A stretch of DNA of 64,000 nucleotides from Cliona cf. orientalis (taxonomy: Eukaryota > Porifera > Demospongiae > Clionaida > Clionaidae), in NCBI GenBank assembly GCA_963930775.1, contig OZ005695.1:3596001-3660000 (forward strand). Direction: 5' to 3'. Shown piece after piece: positions 33,000 to 42,126 of this stretch; position 1 is the first letter of the stretch; every line of letters begins with the position of its first letter. The notes beneath the pieces were generated by a model. It was not told the origin of the DNA, made no database searches, and saw nothing but the letters and a program-made list of their open reading frames with translations. Made by a program: the position numbers and the translations under genes.

Positions 33000-34015
33000 C
33001 TACTGAATATATAGTTCAATTTGCTCCAGTGCAGCATCATCATCTGGATATTCACTGTTAGTGCACACCCTCATCTCGATGTCATCCTGAGTTGGTTGAG
33101 GCAGCTGCTTACAGAACCACGGTCCTCCTCTGTCACAGCACTCATTCTCCCCCTTACACCCCTCACCATCCCAGAGAGGGTCGTCAAAGTAGTAGCGTTG
33201 CTGAGCTCTTGTCCTGCTGCCAGTTTCACAGTAGTAGTCCTCACCAACAAAGCCAGGGATGACTCCAGTGAAAGTAAGAGTTGGATGAAGGCATGGACAC
33301 TGAGTCACATGATCGTCATTAGCTATAGGCTCAGTCTCATCCGTTGCATCAGCGAATGTCCACACGTGTTGCCGTGGTGATCCATGTGTAAGACTAACAC
33401 CTTCAACATATAATTGGTTTATTCCAGGTGTAAATCGAGAGGAGCTAAATCCATATGGCTGATAATTATAATACTGGTATCCTATCACCTTTCCACAGAC
33501 TTTCTCATATCTCACTCCCTGAGTGCTGAATGCAGGTGAAGAGCATCCTGGAGCATTGAGGCTTGGTTTGTGACACAGTCTCCTTCCCTCAGTGACATTG
33601 TAGACCAGTCCAGGAGGGCACTGGGAGTGGTTGTTCCTCATGTCCACATTAGCAATTCTCATCCAGCCTCCAGACTCGCCGAATGTATTATTATAGGCCT
33701 CATCTCACAGTAGACCTCCACAGCTCCTGACACTCCCTCTATCCAGTAGTAGCCAGACTCATAGCTTGGTCTTAACTCAGCAATTACCTTGCAAGAGATG
33801 GCTGGATTTTCTGGCATTGACCCAATATCATTTATCCTATCCAAGTAGTCATTGATAGCGTTGTCAATAGCTGTATCACTCAGACCACCACTGCTAAATC
33901 TCTGGTATTCTAGCACTACAGTACTGTCATTTTCCTTTGCACGTATCGGACAAAATCCATTTGCACATGAGGAGTAGATTGCCAGAATAATGGTAATTGT
34001 CACTTTGGCAGCCAT
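33000..34015 (-). pseudogene. FRDL gene with one 2-base frameshift
   Basis: The 5' part (34015 down to about 33690) encodes signal peptide, FCPIRAKENDSTVV, SSGGLSDTAIDN, SCKVIAELRPSYESGYYWIEG and VYCEMRP. The 3' part (33662 down to 33000) encodes MRIANVDMRNNHS to the normal end ELYIQ with all C-terminal motifs and a long loop (EPIANDDHVTQCPC). They are separated by an extra TA near 33691-33694 compared with 32560. Everything else is intact, so this is either a recent pseudogene, a null allele or a sequencing error. A TATA box is present at 34074-34079. Confidence 0.75.
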
Positions 34016-34073
34016 ATCTTCGAAAAGTAGGTTCTTTTCTTATTCATGTACCATCATTAATAATTATTAGCTA

Positions 34074-34079
34074 TTTATA
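34074..34079 (-). promoter_or_regulatory. TATA box of FRDL copy 33000-34015
   Basis: CACAGTATAAATAGC on the minus strand, 59 bases upstream of the ATG. It is the same word as upstream of 16313 and 19292. Confidence 0.55.
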
Positions 34080-34427
34080 CTGTGGCAAACTTGCATGAAG
34101 GTCTTAAGTTAGTGCCAATAGGCAAGCATGAACCTGCATGACATACATGTAATTTTGTGATTATAGTGTTTGTATAAACCAGATTATTACTGGTGAGGGA
34201 AAGTCACACCACACTGCAGTACTGTAATAATAATTACTATGACATAATTGTGTAAATGTATTCATTAGTGGCTAACTTCTTCCCACGTGCCTTTCAGGTT
34301 TGACCTTATTAATATTTCCTACTGAGGTATTATAATTATGCTGAAGTATAATAATATTATGTAGACTAGTATATTTGTTGTGTGTATAGGTAATCTACGG
34401 AAGCCGAGAGGGGCAATCCGCCGCAAT

Positions 34428-34545
34428 CCGATACCATCGCCGACACCATCGCCGATAACATCGCCGACATCATCGCCGACGTCGTCGCCGATACCGTCGC
34501 CGACACCATCGCAGATGCCTTCGCCGACGTCGTCGCCGACGGTTA
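34428..34545. repeat. 12-base tandem array, left terminus
   Basis: About nine to ten units of 12 bases (GCCGACACCATC and variants, including GCCGACGTCGTC) end at GCCGACGGTTATG. They are inverted relative to 40345-40530. Confidence 0.75.
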
Positions 34546-35014
34546 TGTAGAAAATGGCGTATTTTAGGAAATATTTCCCTTAGACCTACTAAAAGGAACA
34601 TTTTACGCCAGTGTTCCTTTTAGACCTAGCTAAAGGGGAGATTTAAGGCCACGTTCGCCGTTTTGTACATAGCGGCTACATTTCACGCAAGGTATTTTGG
34701 CGCATATCTGCCCTTGTGTTTGAACATTATTATAACATAATAAAGGAAAGATTTTACGCCAACCATATGAGTAGCGTAAACGCTTCTCTTTATAATACTA
34801 AACAAACACAAGGGCGAGTTTATGTGCTGCGAACTCGAGGCTCTTAATGCGGTGGGCGGGGCTGAGCATGCGTACTTTTTGTACATTAGTTATTGTGGGT
34901 GGAGCTGAGCATGCGCAGACGTTCAATTTTAAGACAGCCGCGGATAGCGATGATGACTTCGAACTCCCTTTTCTTCCAAGAGAGTAATTAACAGAGGATG
35001 GGCAAAATTTGCAC
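34546..35014. other. Element interior between left array and LINE
   Basis: No gene is called. Two copies of a GGGYGGRGCTGAGCATGCG word (about 34853-34872 and 34897-34915) could be promoter repeats. After them a short open stretch encodes FKTAADSDDDFELPFLPRE without an ATG; it may be a remnant of coding sequence. Confidence 0.35.
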
Positions 35015-35020
35015 AAGCAA

Positions 35021-35223
35021 TGGAGACATCTCAGGTGGGCTATATTTAGAAAACCTCTCCGGAGCAGCACTCCCCTAATGAAGAGCTTTCGTTAAGCCAG
35101 TCTACACCACTGCAGAGCGACAAGCTCCAAGCGGAATTAGAAGTGAAACTAGACAAAGCTGGTCAAAGCTATATTCAATGAAGTCAGTTGTGGAGACATC
35201 TCAGGTGGGCTATATTTAGAAAA
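35021..35223. repeat. 33-base direct repeat in the LINE 5' region
   Basis: TGGAGACATCTCAGGTGGGC continuing to TATATTTAGAAAA occurs at 35021-35053 and at 35191-35223. The second copy encodes the beginning of the SAND domain (GDISGGLYLE), and the first copy encodes the same residues in an open frame that soon stops. It is a partial 5' duplication. Confidence 0.7.
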
Positions 35224-35233
35224 GCTAAAGAGA

Positions 35234-35746
35234 ATGCCGAACGGCAGAGCCCTAGAGAAGTGCATCTTGAGCAATAGCAGCCTGTACACTCCCCAAGAAT
35301 TTGAATCTATGGGTGGAAAGAAAGCAAACAAAGCATGGAAGAAATCCATAAAACATAAAGGGATACCGCTACAAAAGCTCCTTGCATCAGGGGCACTCAA
35401 AGAACAAGGGGAAGGCACAGCAGGGGCACCCAAAGACCAAGAAGATGCTACAGCGATACAAGCTGATACCCATCAACAGAGAGGTGAAGGTCAGTTGTTC
35501 AAACCTGGAAGAAATACGGATGACATGGAGGAGATGTTTGCAGAGCTCACCAGAAAGCTAACTAAATCAATAGAAGACGCTGTTAAATCAGCAGTAGCAG
35601 CCCTCAAATCCTCCATTGAAAAAGAGATTGAACATCTCACTAAAAAGGTAGACAACTTGACAGCTAGAGTAACCGAGCTCGAAGAGAGTAGGCATCCAAC
35701 AACCCTCCAGACTCAGAACAACCAACGACAAACCAACCCTCAATAA
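35234..35746 (+). CDS. LINE ORF1a: SAND domain plus coiled coil (170 aa from first ATG)
   Basis: Residues 8-50 read EKCI, YTPQEFESMGG, AWKKSIKHKG and LQKLLASGAL. This matches the second half of the SAND DNA-binding fold (DEAF1/GMEB/Sp100 family), including the WK.SI..KG signature. The first half (VSCGDISGGLYLEKLKR) lies in the same frame upstream of this ATG, from about 35183, but that frame is closed at 35150-35152. The true start is therefore unclear (frameshift, splicing or non-AUG start). Residues about 97-153 form a heptad-rich coiled coil, as in LINE ORF1 trimerisation segments. It ends with TAA two bases before the next ATG. Likely an RNA- or DNA-binding ORF1 protein. Confidence 0.75.
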   Translation: MPNGRALEKCILSNSSLYTPQEFESMGGKKANKAWKKSIKHKGIPLQKLLASGALKEQGEGTAGAPKDQEDATAIQADTHQQRGEGQLFKPGRNTDDMEEMFAELTRKLTKSIEDAVKSAVAALKSSIEKEIEHLTKKVDNLTARVTELEESRHPTTLQTQNNQRQTNPQ

Positions 35747-35748
35747 CG

Positions 35749-36297
35749 ATGGAGGCCACGCAGACTATCCAAACTCAGATCAGACAACTAGAAACCTCAG
35801 TTTCCAACCACCAAAGGCTCTTTGAAAGGAAGGAGAGGGAAAGTAGGGAGAATAACATGGTCGTGATAGGAATCGAGGAGAGCCTAGATTCTGAAGAAAG
35901 CGAAACCACCCTGAACGTAATAAACGAATTTCTAGAGTCAAAAATGAAGATCACATCCGTCAAAGCTGTGCAGGCACGAAGGCTGGGGAGGAGAAACCCC
36001 CACCAGTCCCAAGCAACACCTAAATCCAGGCCCATCCTAGCTATTTTTCAAAATGTAAATGAAAAAAGAGCAGTAATAGCAAAAAGAGCGGCACTGGCAG
36101 GTACCAGAGTATTCCTTAAGGATGATCTAACAAAAGAACAACTACAGGCTGAAAGACAGCTACTAAACACAAGAAAGAAGTTACTACAACACCCCAACTT
36201 CCAGGGGAAAAAGATAACAGTATACCGCAACAAACTCTGGGTGAACCGTGCACCCATCAGTGAGGACATGCTCCGCACAGCTGGCATTTCCCAATAG
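35749..36297 (+). CDS. LINE ORF1b: RRM-like ORF1 part (182 aa)
   Basis: A coiled-coil start (QIRQLETSVSNHQRLFERKE) is followed by NNMVVIGIEE near residues 35-44, RRLGR near 77-81, RPILAIF near 94-100 and VFLKDDLTKEQ near 121-131. This pattern resembles the RRM plus C-terminal domain of ORF1 proteins in LINEs. The frame stays open at least 48 bases upstream of the ATG and overlaps the end of ORF1a. ORF1a and ORF1b may therefore be one protein joined by a frameshift, or split by a mutation. The stop TAG at 36295-36297 is in the same frame as ORF2. Confidence 0.75.
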   Translation: MEATQTIQTQIRQLETSVSNHQRLFERKERESRENNMVVIGIEESLDSEESETTLNVINEFLESKMKITSVKAVQARRLGRRNPHQSQATPKSRPILAIFQNVNEKRAVIAKRAALAGTRVFLKDDLTKEQLQAERQLLNTRKKLLQHPNFQGKKITVYRNKLWVNRAPISEDMLRTAGISQ

Positions 36298-36360
36298 GAA
36301 ATAGGCCAGGAATCCCATCATGATATAAAGATATGCACCTGGAATATAAATGGATTAACA

Positions 36361-39300
36361 ATGGATAAGCTGATTGATAATATTGAGTACTTTACTAATT
36401 ACGATATCGTTCTTTTATCTGAGACATGGCTCAAGCCTAATCATCCCTACAACATGAATATCCAGGGTTACACTTCAGTACGTCTATCACGATCATGCAC
36501 TAATAGAAATGCTAAAAGAGGTTCCGGCGGTTTAATGTGCTATATAAAGAATGAAATCAAAGAAGGAATTGAATTTTTAAACTCAGCATGCTACAACTTC
36601 TCGGAAGACAGACTGTGGATCAAACTAAGTGCAACCTATTTTGGCTTTGATAAAGATTTGTATGTGTGTCTTGTGTATGTCACCCCCGAAACCTCATCAC
36701 ATCAATCCTCCAGAAATAGTGTTTGGAATATATTGGAAGAAGAGATCGCCACCTTCTCGACCTTTGGGCACGTTTTACTGACTGGAGATTTCAATGCTCG
36801 TACAGGCTCACTACCCGACTACATAAACCATGACTCTGCATTACACATCCCACTGCCACCAGACTACATGGTAGATACTCCGCTTCCTAGGAAGTCGGAA
36901 GATGGCGTAGTCAACAACTACGGCAGAGAACTATTAAACCTATGCATTGCCAGCAGACTACGGATAACAAATGGTCGCATTAGACCAGACAACAAAGGGA
37001 CCTTCACTTGCCATACACCTAGAGGAGCAAGCGTAGTAGACTACGCAATTACCTCAGAGGAATTTCTAAATAACGTCTCACATTTTCAAATAGGAGATAT
37101 TTCATCATACTCAGACCACTGCCCACTGGACCTCCGCATCTCAACAAACCCTGGATCTTCTTTTCGCATCAGCAGACTGAATATGCTCTCAAAGAATCTG
37201 CTAGAGGATGTACTAGAGAGAATGAATATACACGAGCTTGAAGATGAAATGGAACTGGAAGAAGAGACACCAGTAAGACTAATGCACACATCCGTAGAAA
37301 AACTTGCCGAAACATTTTCAAACATAGACTTCTGCAATAAGGTAGCATCTCTTAAGGCAGAGCTTTCCACCTCCCCTGCAACTGAATGTGCACAAAAGTT
37401 TACATGCCTACTCCAAGATTCTCTGCAAGTCCAAAACAAAAAGAAACCCAATACCAAGAACACATTCCCCAGAAACACATGGTTCGACGAAGAATGTAAA
37501 GAAAAAAAGAAGAGCTTTAAGAAAGCAGCTAAAAGAGTGAAAGAAAATCCTAATGACTCAACACAGAGAGAGCTCATGTGGGAAGAAAGAAGAACATATA
37601 AGAGTCTGATTAAAAAGAAGAAACGGCTGGCTATTGCCAAACTACACTCCGAATTAATGGAATTCAAAACCAAGAATCCACGGGAATTTTGGAGGAAAAT
37701 CTCAGAAGTAACAAAGGAAGAAAGCAGTACAGAAATCCCCATCTCGTTGGAGGATCTAAAAACATACTTCAGGACACTGCTAGACGGTCCCAAGAGCAAT
37801 GGAAATCCTACTAATAGTACACCACGACTAGAAAATGATATGCTAGACCAGCCAATCACGGAGGAAGAAGTGACTGCAGCCGTCAAAGCACTGAAAAGGA
37901 ACAAAGCCCCTGGAGGAGATGGTCTACTGCCGGAGATATTCAAATGCTTTAATAGCCAACTTATCTCTTTCACAACCGCGCTCTTCAACAAGCTTCTTGA
38001 TCAGGAGTTATACCCAGACTCTTGGAGTACCGGGATCATCATACCAATTCACAAGAAAGGGGACAAAAAGAACCCTAACAATTACAGAGGAATCACTCTA
38101 CTCCCAGTACTAAGCAAGATATTCACAGCAATTATCCGAGACAGACTAATAGACTGGGCTGAAGCCAACGGTAAATTAAATGAAGCTCAATTTGGCTTCA
38201 GAGGTGGAAGAAGGACAACAGATCCAATTTTTATACTCTCAACAGCAATACAGGCATTTAAAAAGAGACGCAAACCGCTATATGCTTGCTTCGTAGACTT
38301 TGCCAAAGCGTTTGACTCAGTTAAACACAATCTACTCTGGAATAAACTTGCAGATAAGGGAGTCAGTACTAAGATCTTAAACTTACTACAATCCATGTAT
38401 GGAAAAGCCTCCTGCCGAGTCACAGCAAATAACACCCTCTCGTCTTCCTTCCCATGCCGAAAAGGAGTGAAACAAGGTTGCAACCTAAGTCCTCTACTTT
38501 TTAGCCTGTACATCAGTGACTTGGAATCTTACCTTGAAACAAACATTGCAGGAAAGATAGCATTGGAAAACCTGAAAATCCAGTTGCTGTTGTTTGCAGA
38601 CGATCTAGTGCTGCTAGCAGACTCTGAACAAGGGCTACAACACTCCATGAACAGGTTAGATGAGTTTTGCAGCACATGGGACATGCAAATTAACATACAG
38701 AAAACGAATGTAGTAATATTCAACAAATCCAGGAATCAGTCAACGCCCTTTTTCAAAATAGGTGAAGATACAATCAAGTACAGCTCCAACTATAAATACC
38801 TTGGGATAACTCTAACAGAAAATGGCTCCAATAAGTTAGCCATTACCACATTGGCTAATCAAACCAGTAAGGCCCTTTTCGCACTAATGCGGGGAGCCTC
38901 CAAACTGTCATTTCCAAAACCAAGCCTACTTTGTCACTTGTTTGATACCCTTGTCAAGCCGGTTGCTGAGTATGGCAGCGAAATCTGGGGACATGCACAT
39001 GCTGAAGAACTGGAGATCATACATAGAAAATTCTGCAAGTTTGCATTAGGTCTTCCAAGAACCACAACAAACCTGGCATGCTATGGCGAACTGGGTCGAT
39101 ATCCTCTTGTGATAAGACGTAAAGTGCAAATGATCAAGTTTTGGCTGAGAGTCCACAGCGACTGGACCGTCTCACCACTAGTGAAAGATGCTTGCAGTCT
39201 GGCCACAAATAGCTCACTCCCATGGGCAAACTTCATCAAACAAATCCTGGACAGTACAGGCCTCTCCTATGTCTGGTTGAACCCAGCTATTGTGGACCCC

Positions 39301-39816
39301 CAACAGATATGTACGGAACTAGCAGAGAGACTCACAGACCAGTACAAACAAAATTGGCAATCCGATCTCAGAGAGACAACAGGGAAGCTAAGAACCTACA
39401 AACTAATCAAAAAAGAATTCAAAAGTGAGAGCTATCTAGATCTACCACCACATATGAGAGTACCCGTCGCAAGACTAAGAACAAGCACACATCCCCTTAG
39501 GATCGAAATTGGTAGATATAACCTGCCAACACCAATCCCAGCTGAGGAACGCTACTGTTGGTTCTGCCAAAACAGCCTAGTAGAAGATGAATGTCATTTC
39601 CTTTTTGACTGTAGCCTGTATGACACAACGCAAGAGAAAAGTGCACTTCTTAATTATTGCTCACTCCTCAACCCTGCCTTCCCCCACCTAAACAACGTGG
39701 ACAAATGGAGATTCATCTCTGAATCAGCAGCAACTGATATGCATCTAACATACATTTTTAGCAAATATGTGTCATGTGCTTTTGAACATCGCAGAAGTAT
39801 TGTTTCATCACTATAA
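36361..39816 (+). CDS. LINE ORF2: endonuclease and reverse transcriptase (1151 aa from ATG)
   Basis: Endonuclease motifs are SETW (E21), TGDFNAR (D143, N145), VDYAI (D227) and SDH (251-253). RT motifs are KAPGGDGL near 516, YRGITLLP near 575, motif A VDFAKAFDSV (D646), GVKQGCNLSPLLF near 702 and the catalytic FADD at 745-748. A C-terminal CX2CX9HX4C zinc motif is at 1066-1084. The first endonuclease strand (TWNINGL) is encoded in the same frame just before the ATG, so the true product must start upstream. The frame runs back to the TAG that ends ORF1b. It catalyses nicking and target-primed reverse transcription. It is uninterrupted, hence recently active. Confidence 0.9.
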   Translation: MDKLIDNIEYFTNYDIVLLSETWLKPNHPYNMNIQGYTSVRLSRSCTNRNAKRGSGGLMCYIKNEIKEGIEFLNSACYNFSEDRLWIKLSATYFGFDKDLYVCLVYVTPETSSHQSSRNSVWNILEEEIATFSTFGHVLLTGDFNARTGSLPDYINHDSALHIPLPPDYMVDTPLPRKSEDGVVNNYGRELLNLCIASRLRITNGRIRPDNKGTFTCHTPRGASVVDYAITSEEFLNNVSHFQIGDISSYSDHCPLDLRISTNPGSSFRISRLNMLSKNLLEDVLERMNIHELEDEMELEEETPVRLMHTSVEKLAETFSNIDFCNKVASLKAELSTSPATECAQKFTCLLQDSLQVQNKKKPNTKNTFPRNTWFDEECKEKKKSFKKAAKRVKENPNDSTQRELMWEERRTYKSLIKKKKRLAIAKLHSELMEFKTKNPREFWRKISEVTKEESSTEIPISLEDLKTYFRTLLDGPKSNGNPTNSTPRLENDMLDQPITEEEVTAAVKALKRNKAPGGDGLLPEIFKCFNSQLISFTTALFNKLLDQELYPDSWSTGIIIPIHKKGDKKNPNNYRGITLLPVLSKIFTAIIRDRLIDWAEANGKLNEAQFGFRGGRRTTDPIFILSTAIQAFKKRRKPLYACFVDFAKAFDSVKHNLLWNKLADKGVSTKILNLLQSMYGKASCRVTANNTLSSSFPCRKGVKQGCNLSPLLFSLYISDLESYLETNIAGKIALENLKIQLLLFADDLVLLADSEQGLQHSMNRLDEFCSTWDMQINIQKTNVVIFNKSRNQSTPFFKIGEDTIKYSSNYKYLGITLTENGSNKLAITTLANQTSKALFALMRGASKLSFPKPSLLCHLFDTLVKPVAEYGSEIWGHAHAEELEIIHRKFCKFALGLPRTTTNLACYGELGRYPLVIRRKVQMIKFWLRVHSDWTVSPLVKDACSLATNSSLPWANFIKQILDSTGLSYVWLNPAIVDPQQICTELAERLTDQYKQNWQSDLRETTGKLRTYKLIKKEFKSESYLDLPPHMRVPVARLRTSTHPLRIEIGRYNLPTPIPAEERYCWFCQNSLVEDECHFLFDCSLYDTTQEKSALLNYCSLLNPAFPHLNNVDKWRFISESAATDMHLTYIFSKYVSCAFEHRRSIVSSL

Positions 39817-39896
39817 ATAATTGTACTATGATATTGTGACTAATGGGCTTCCTGGCCTTTATTGTCATTAAAATTATTATTATTATTATTATTATA

Positions 39897-40340
39897 GTAA
39901 TATCTCGATCTGTGTATTTATACTAGCTATTATTATTGATTCAGAATTGGTAAAACACATCACAATAGATGCAACACAATTAGTGCATCCCCGCTACATG
40001 ATGTAGCTAATATCCCAGTTATATGACATGCCCGAGGGAGAGACCACATCTTCCGAAGTACATTATTGTTGCATAATAGATCTACTTATCAATACTATCA
40101 GCGAAGTAGTTACGGTGCTGCTGTCTACAGAATGGCGATACTATCGGCGAAGATGTCGACGATGGTATCGGCGATACTGTCGGCGAAGGTGTCGGCGATG
40201 GCATCGGCGAAGATATCAATGACGGTGTCGGCGATACTGTCGGAGATGGTATCGGGAAGGCGTCGACGATGTTGTCGGCGATACTATATCTTACTGCACC
40301 TGTTGTGGTGTGTCTCATCAAATCAATGATAAGAATAATG
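39897..40340. repeat. Element interior right of the LINE, with inner 12-base array
   Basis: Bases 39900-40130 have no recognised gene. Bases 40131-40290 are an imperfect array of CGGCGATACTGT-type 12-base units, in the same orientation as the right terminal array. About 50 bases of other sequence separate the two. Frame-open (VGD)n-like ORFs here are by-products of the repeat. Confidence 0.6.
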
Positions 40341-40558
40341 ACCATCGGCGCCGACGTCGGCGAAGATGTCGGGCGTCGGCGACGACGTCGGCGAAGGCAT
40401 CGGCGATGGCGTCGGCGATGGCGTCGGCGATGATGTCGGCGACAACGTCGGCGACGACGTCGGCGACGATGTCGGCGACAGCAACGTCGGCGATGATGTC
40501 GGCAACAACGTCGGCGATGGTGTCGGATTGCGGCGGATTGCACCTCTCGGCTTCCGTA
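40341..40558. repeat. 12-base tandem array, right terminus
   Basis: About 15 units (GTCGGCGATGGT, GTCGGCGACAAC and variants) end in TCGGATTGCGGCGGATTGC and then the terminal CTCGGCTTCCGTA. It is inverted relative to the left array. Confidence 0.75.
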
Positions 40559-40616
40559 GTAATCACACACATTCGAGTCCAATTAGGGAAATGATAATTA
40601 TTATGCTAGCAATATA

Positions 40617-41037
40617 CCGTAGACTCTGGTTAATAAGCGCATGCGCTTATAGCGGTAAACGGAATGACAGTATGCGCTTAATAAAGGATATGCGCTTATA
40701 TGGCACATAACCACGCCCACAAACGTTTGGGCACGTGATGGATGCGAGGCCCGCTAGCGCTAGCGCTCGCTCGATCGAGCACTTTAGTTGCCGCTCAAGA
40801 TGACGAGTGCTGGCGATTTGTCGATCTTCTTGCATGATAACGTTATTCGTGGCCATCATTTCTCCAAAGATACCCGACTCCAAATACTTTCCAGCCGGTC
40901 AAGGTCAGGTTCATAGAACGCCACGCCTATTAAGCGCATGCGCTTAATAAACAATAGCTTATGACAAGAAGAGGGCATGCGCTTAATAAATAATGTGCGC
41001 TTAATAGCGAGGTGCGCTTAATAACCAGAGTTTACGG
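40617..41037. mobile_element. MITE, CCGTAGACTC family, TA target duplication
   Basis: The left end CCGTAGACTCTGGTTAATAA and the reversed right end CCGTAAACTCTGGTTATTAA are flanked by TA (40615-40616 and 41038-41039). The interior has several GCGCATGCGCTTA words and a GCGCTAGCGCTCGC segment. It shares its ends with 54147-54690 (TTAATAAGCGC) and its first ten bases with 1248-1604. No transposase is encoded. Confidence 0.75.
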
Positions 41038-41039
41038 TA

Positions 41040-41500
41040 GTCAAAATTGGACAAGGCAAAGCCATGATATATTGCGTGTACAGTAATTATTATTCACTAA
41101 TTGAACTTGAATGTGTGTGATTACCTATATACTATATTATATTATTAATCGTAGAGTTCAAGTATCTTAATGCACATGGTATAATGAGCACTGTACCACT
41201 GTAATGTTCCAACACAAAATAAGGTAGAAGATAAAGGTGTTTTAATAGACAGGACAAAATTTAATATTATTCTAATGTCAAGACTGAAATACCTTGCCAA
41301 TAATTAATGCTGCCATTGTGAATTAGTCGGCACGCCATACTTGAAATAAGTATACACAATTATAAACTATGCTCCAGGCAATAATTTGAGTGCAATTGGG
41401 GATTAATCAGTACAGTAACTTGAATAAATATAAAATTAATAGGGGAAAGTATAGGGCAAGTAAATAACTAATAGTATATGATTACGTATAATTGTGGGAC
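41040..41500. other. Non-coding interval
   Basis: AT-rich sequence; no gene, hairpin or repeat relationship is recognised. Confidence 0.4.
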
Positions 41501-41507
41501 ATTAATT

Positions 41508-41645
41508 TTAGGCACCCTCACCTTAATATCATCCCGAGTTGGTTTAGATAGCTGGTTTAGATAGCTGCTCCCCTCACCATCATAGAGGATCATCAAAATT
41601 AATGTTCAGCCTCATTTCTGCTTCCAGTTTTACAGTAGTTCAGAC
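41508..41645 (-). pseudogene. FRDL C-terminal relic, heavily decayed
   Basis: Only short words survive (CACCCTCACCTTAATATCATCC, CCCCTCACCATC, CAGCCTCATTTCTGC). A tandem duplicated GGTTTAGATAGCTG lies at 41552-41578. This is the oldest-looking relic in the window. Confidence 0.5.
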
Positions 41646-42126
41646 ATAAAATTCAGACATAAAGTAACTTGAAGTTGTACTGTGATACATGATAGATTCT
41701 CATGTTTTTAATTTAGTTACAGGGTATGCATCCACATGGCCCCATATCCGTTGGACCAGGCATGCCATTCTCATATATTATTTGGTAAAAGCGATATGAC
41801 CATTCCCCTTGTAGCAGCCATACAAACTAATGATGGATGTATACCATCTATTGTGGCCACAGGTGTGCCACCACAAACATCAAGCTATACAGTAGCAATT
41901 ATTATGATTGTAACATTAAAAACATAAGAGGGACCTATGGACAAGGCAAATTCTACAAGTTGCATAATAAGCATGCATACTTAGCTTAACATGTCAGTAT
42001 ACCTCAAATTAAGTCTGTGAGATAGTCTGGTACATGCATGCAGGTAACAATAAACTGTAATACCTTGAAAGTTCAGTAATATTATCCTTACTACCACCGA
42101 TAGAAATCTATCACAGGAGAGAACAT

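Larger units (their letters stand above)
35015..39896 (+). mobile_element. LINE retrotransposon (Jockey superfamily, CR1/L2-like) with SAND-domain ORF1
   Basis: The element runs from a repeated 5' segment, through ORF1 parts (35234-35746, 35749-36297) and ORF2 (36361-39816), to a 3' tail of ATT repeats at about 39873-39894. Simple-repeat tails and an apurinic-type endonuclease before RT are typical of the CR1/L2 group; the exact clade is uncertain. The exact 5' end is not determined. ORF2 is full length with all catalytic motifs, so the copy is young. Confidence 0.85.
34396..40558. mobile_element. 6.16 kb foldback-like composite element
   Basis: The termini are inverted: TACGGAAGCCGAGAGGGGC on the left and, reversed, TACGGAAGCCGAGAGGTGC on the right. 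Both are followed by CAATCCGCCGCAATCCGA and then 12-base tandem repeats of the GCCGAYNNCATC type. The direct repeat GTAATC at 34390-34395 and 40559-40564 looks like a 6-base target duplication. Long inverted termini made of short tandem repeats are characteristic of foldback (FB/Galileo) transposons. No transposase is seen; the interior carries a LINE. Confidence 0.7.

Noticed and set aside
37086..37991. 301-codon minus-strand ORF inside the LINE
   Set aside because: Antisense shadow of ORF2; Ser-rich composition is typical of reverse reading, and the sense strand has full catalytic motifs.
40082..40582. Arg-rich and Ala/Asp-rich or Gly/Asp-rich repeat proteins in several frames at 40.0-40.7 kb
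   Set aside because: All are translations of the 12-base tandem repeat in the element terminus, in any frame; low complexity, with no gene structure.
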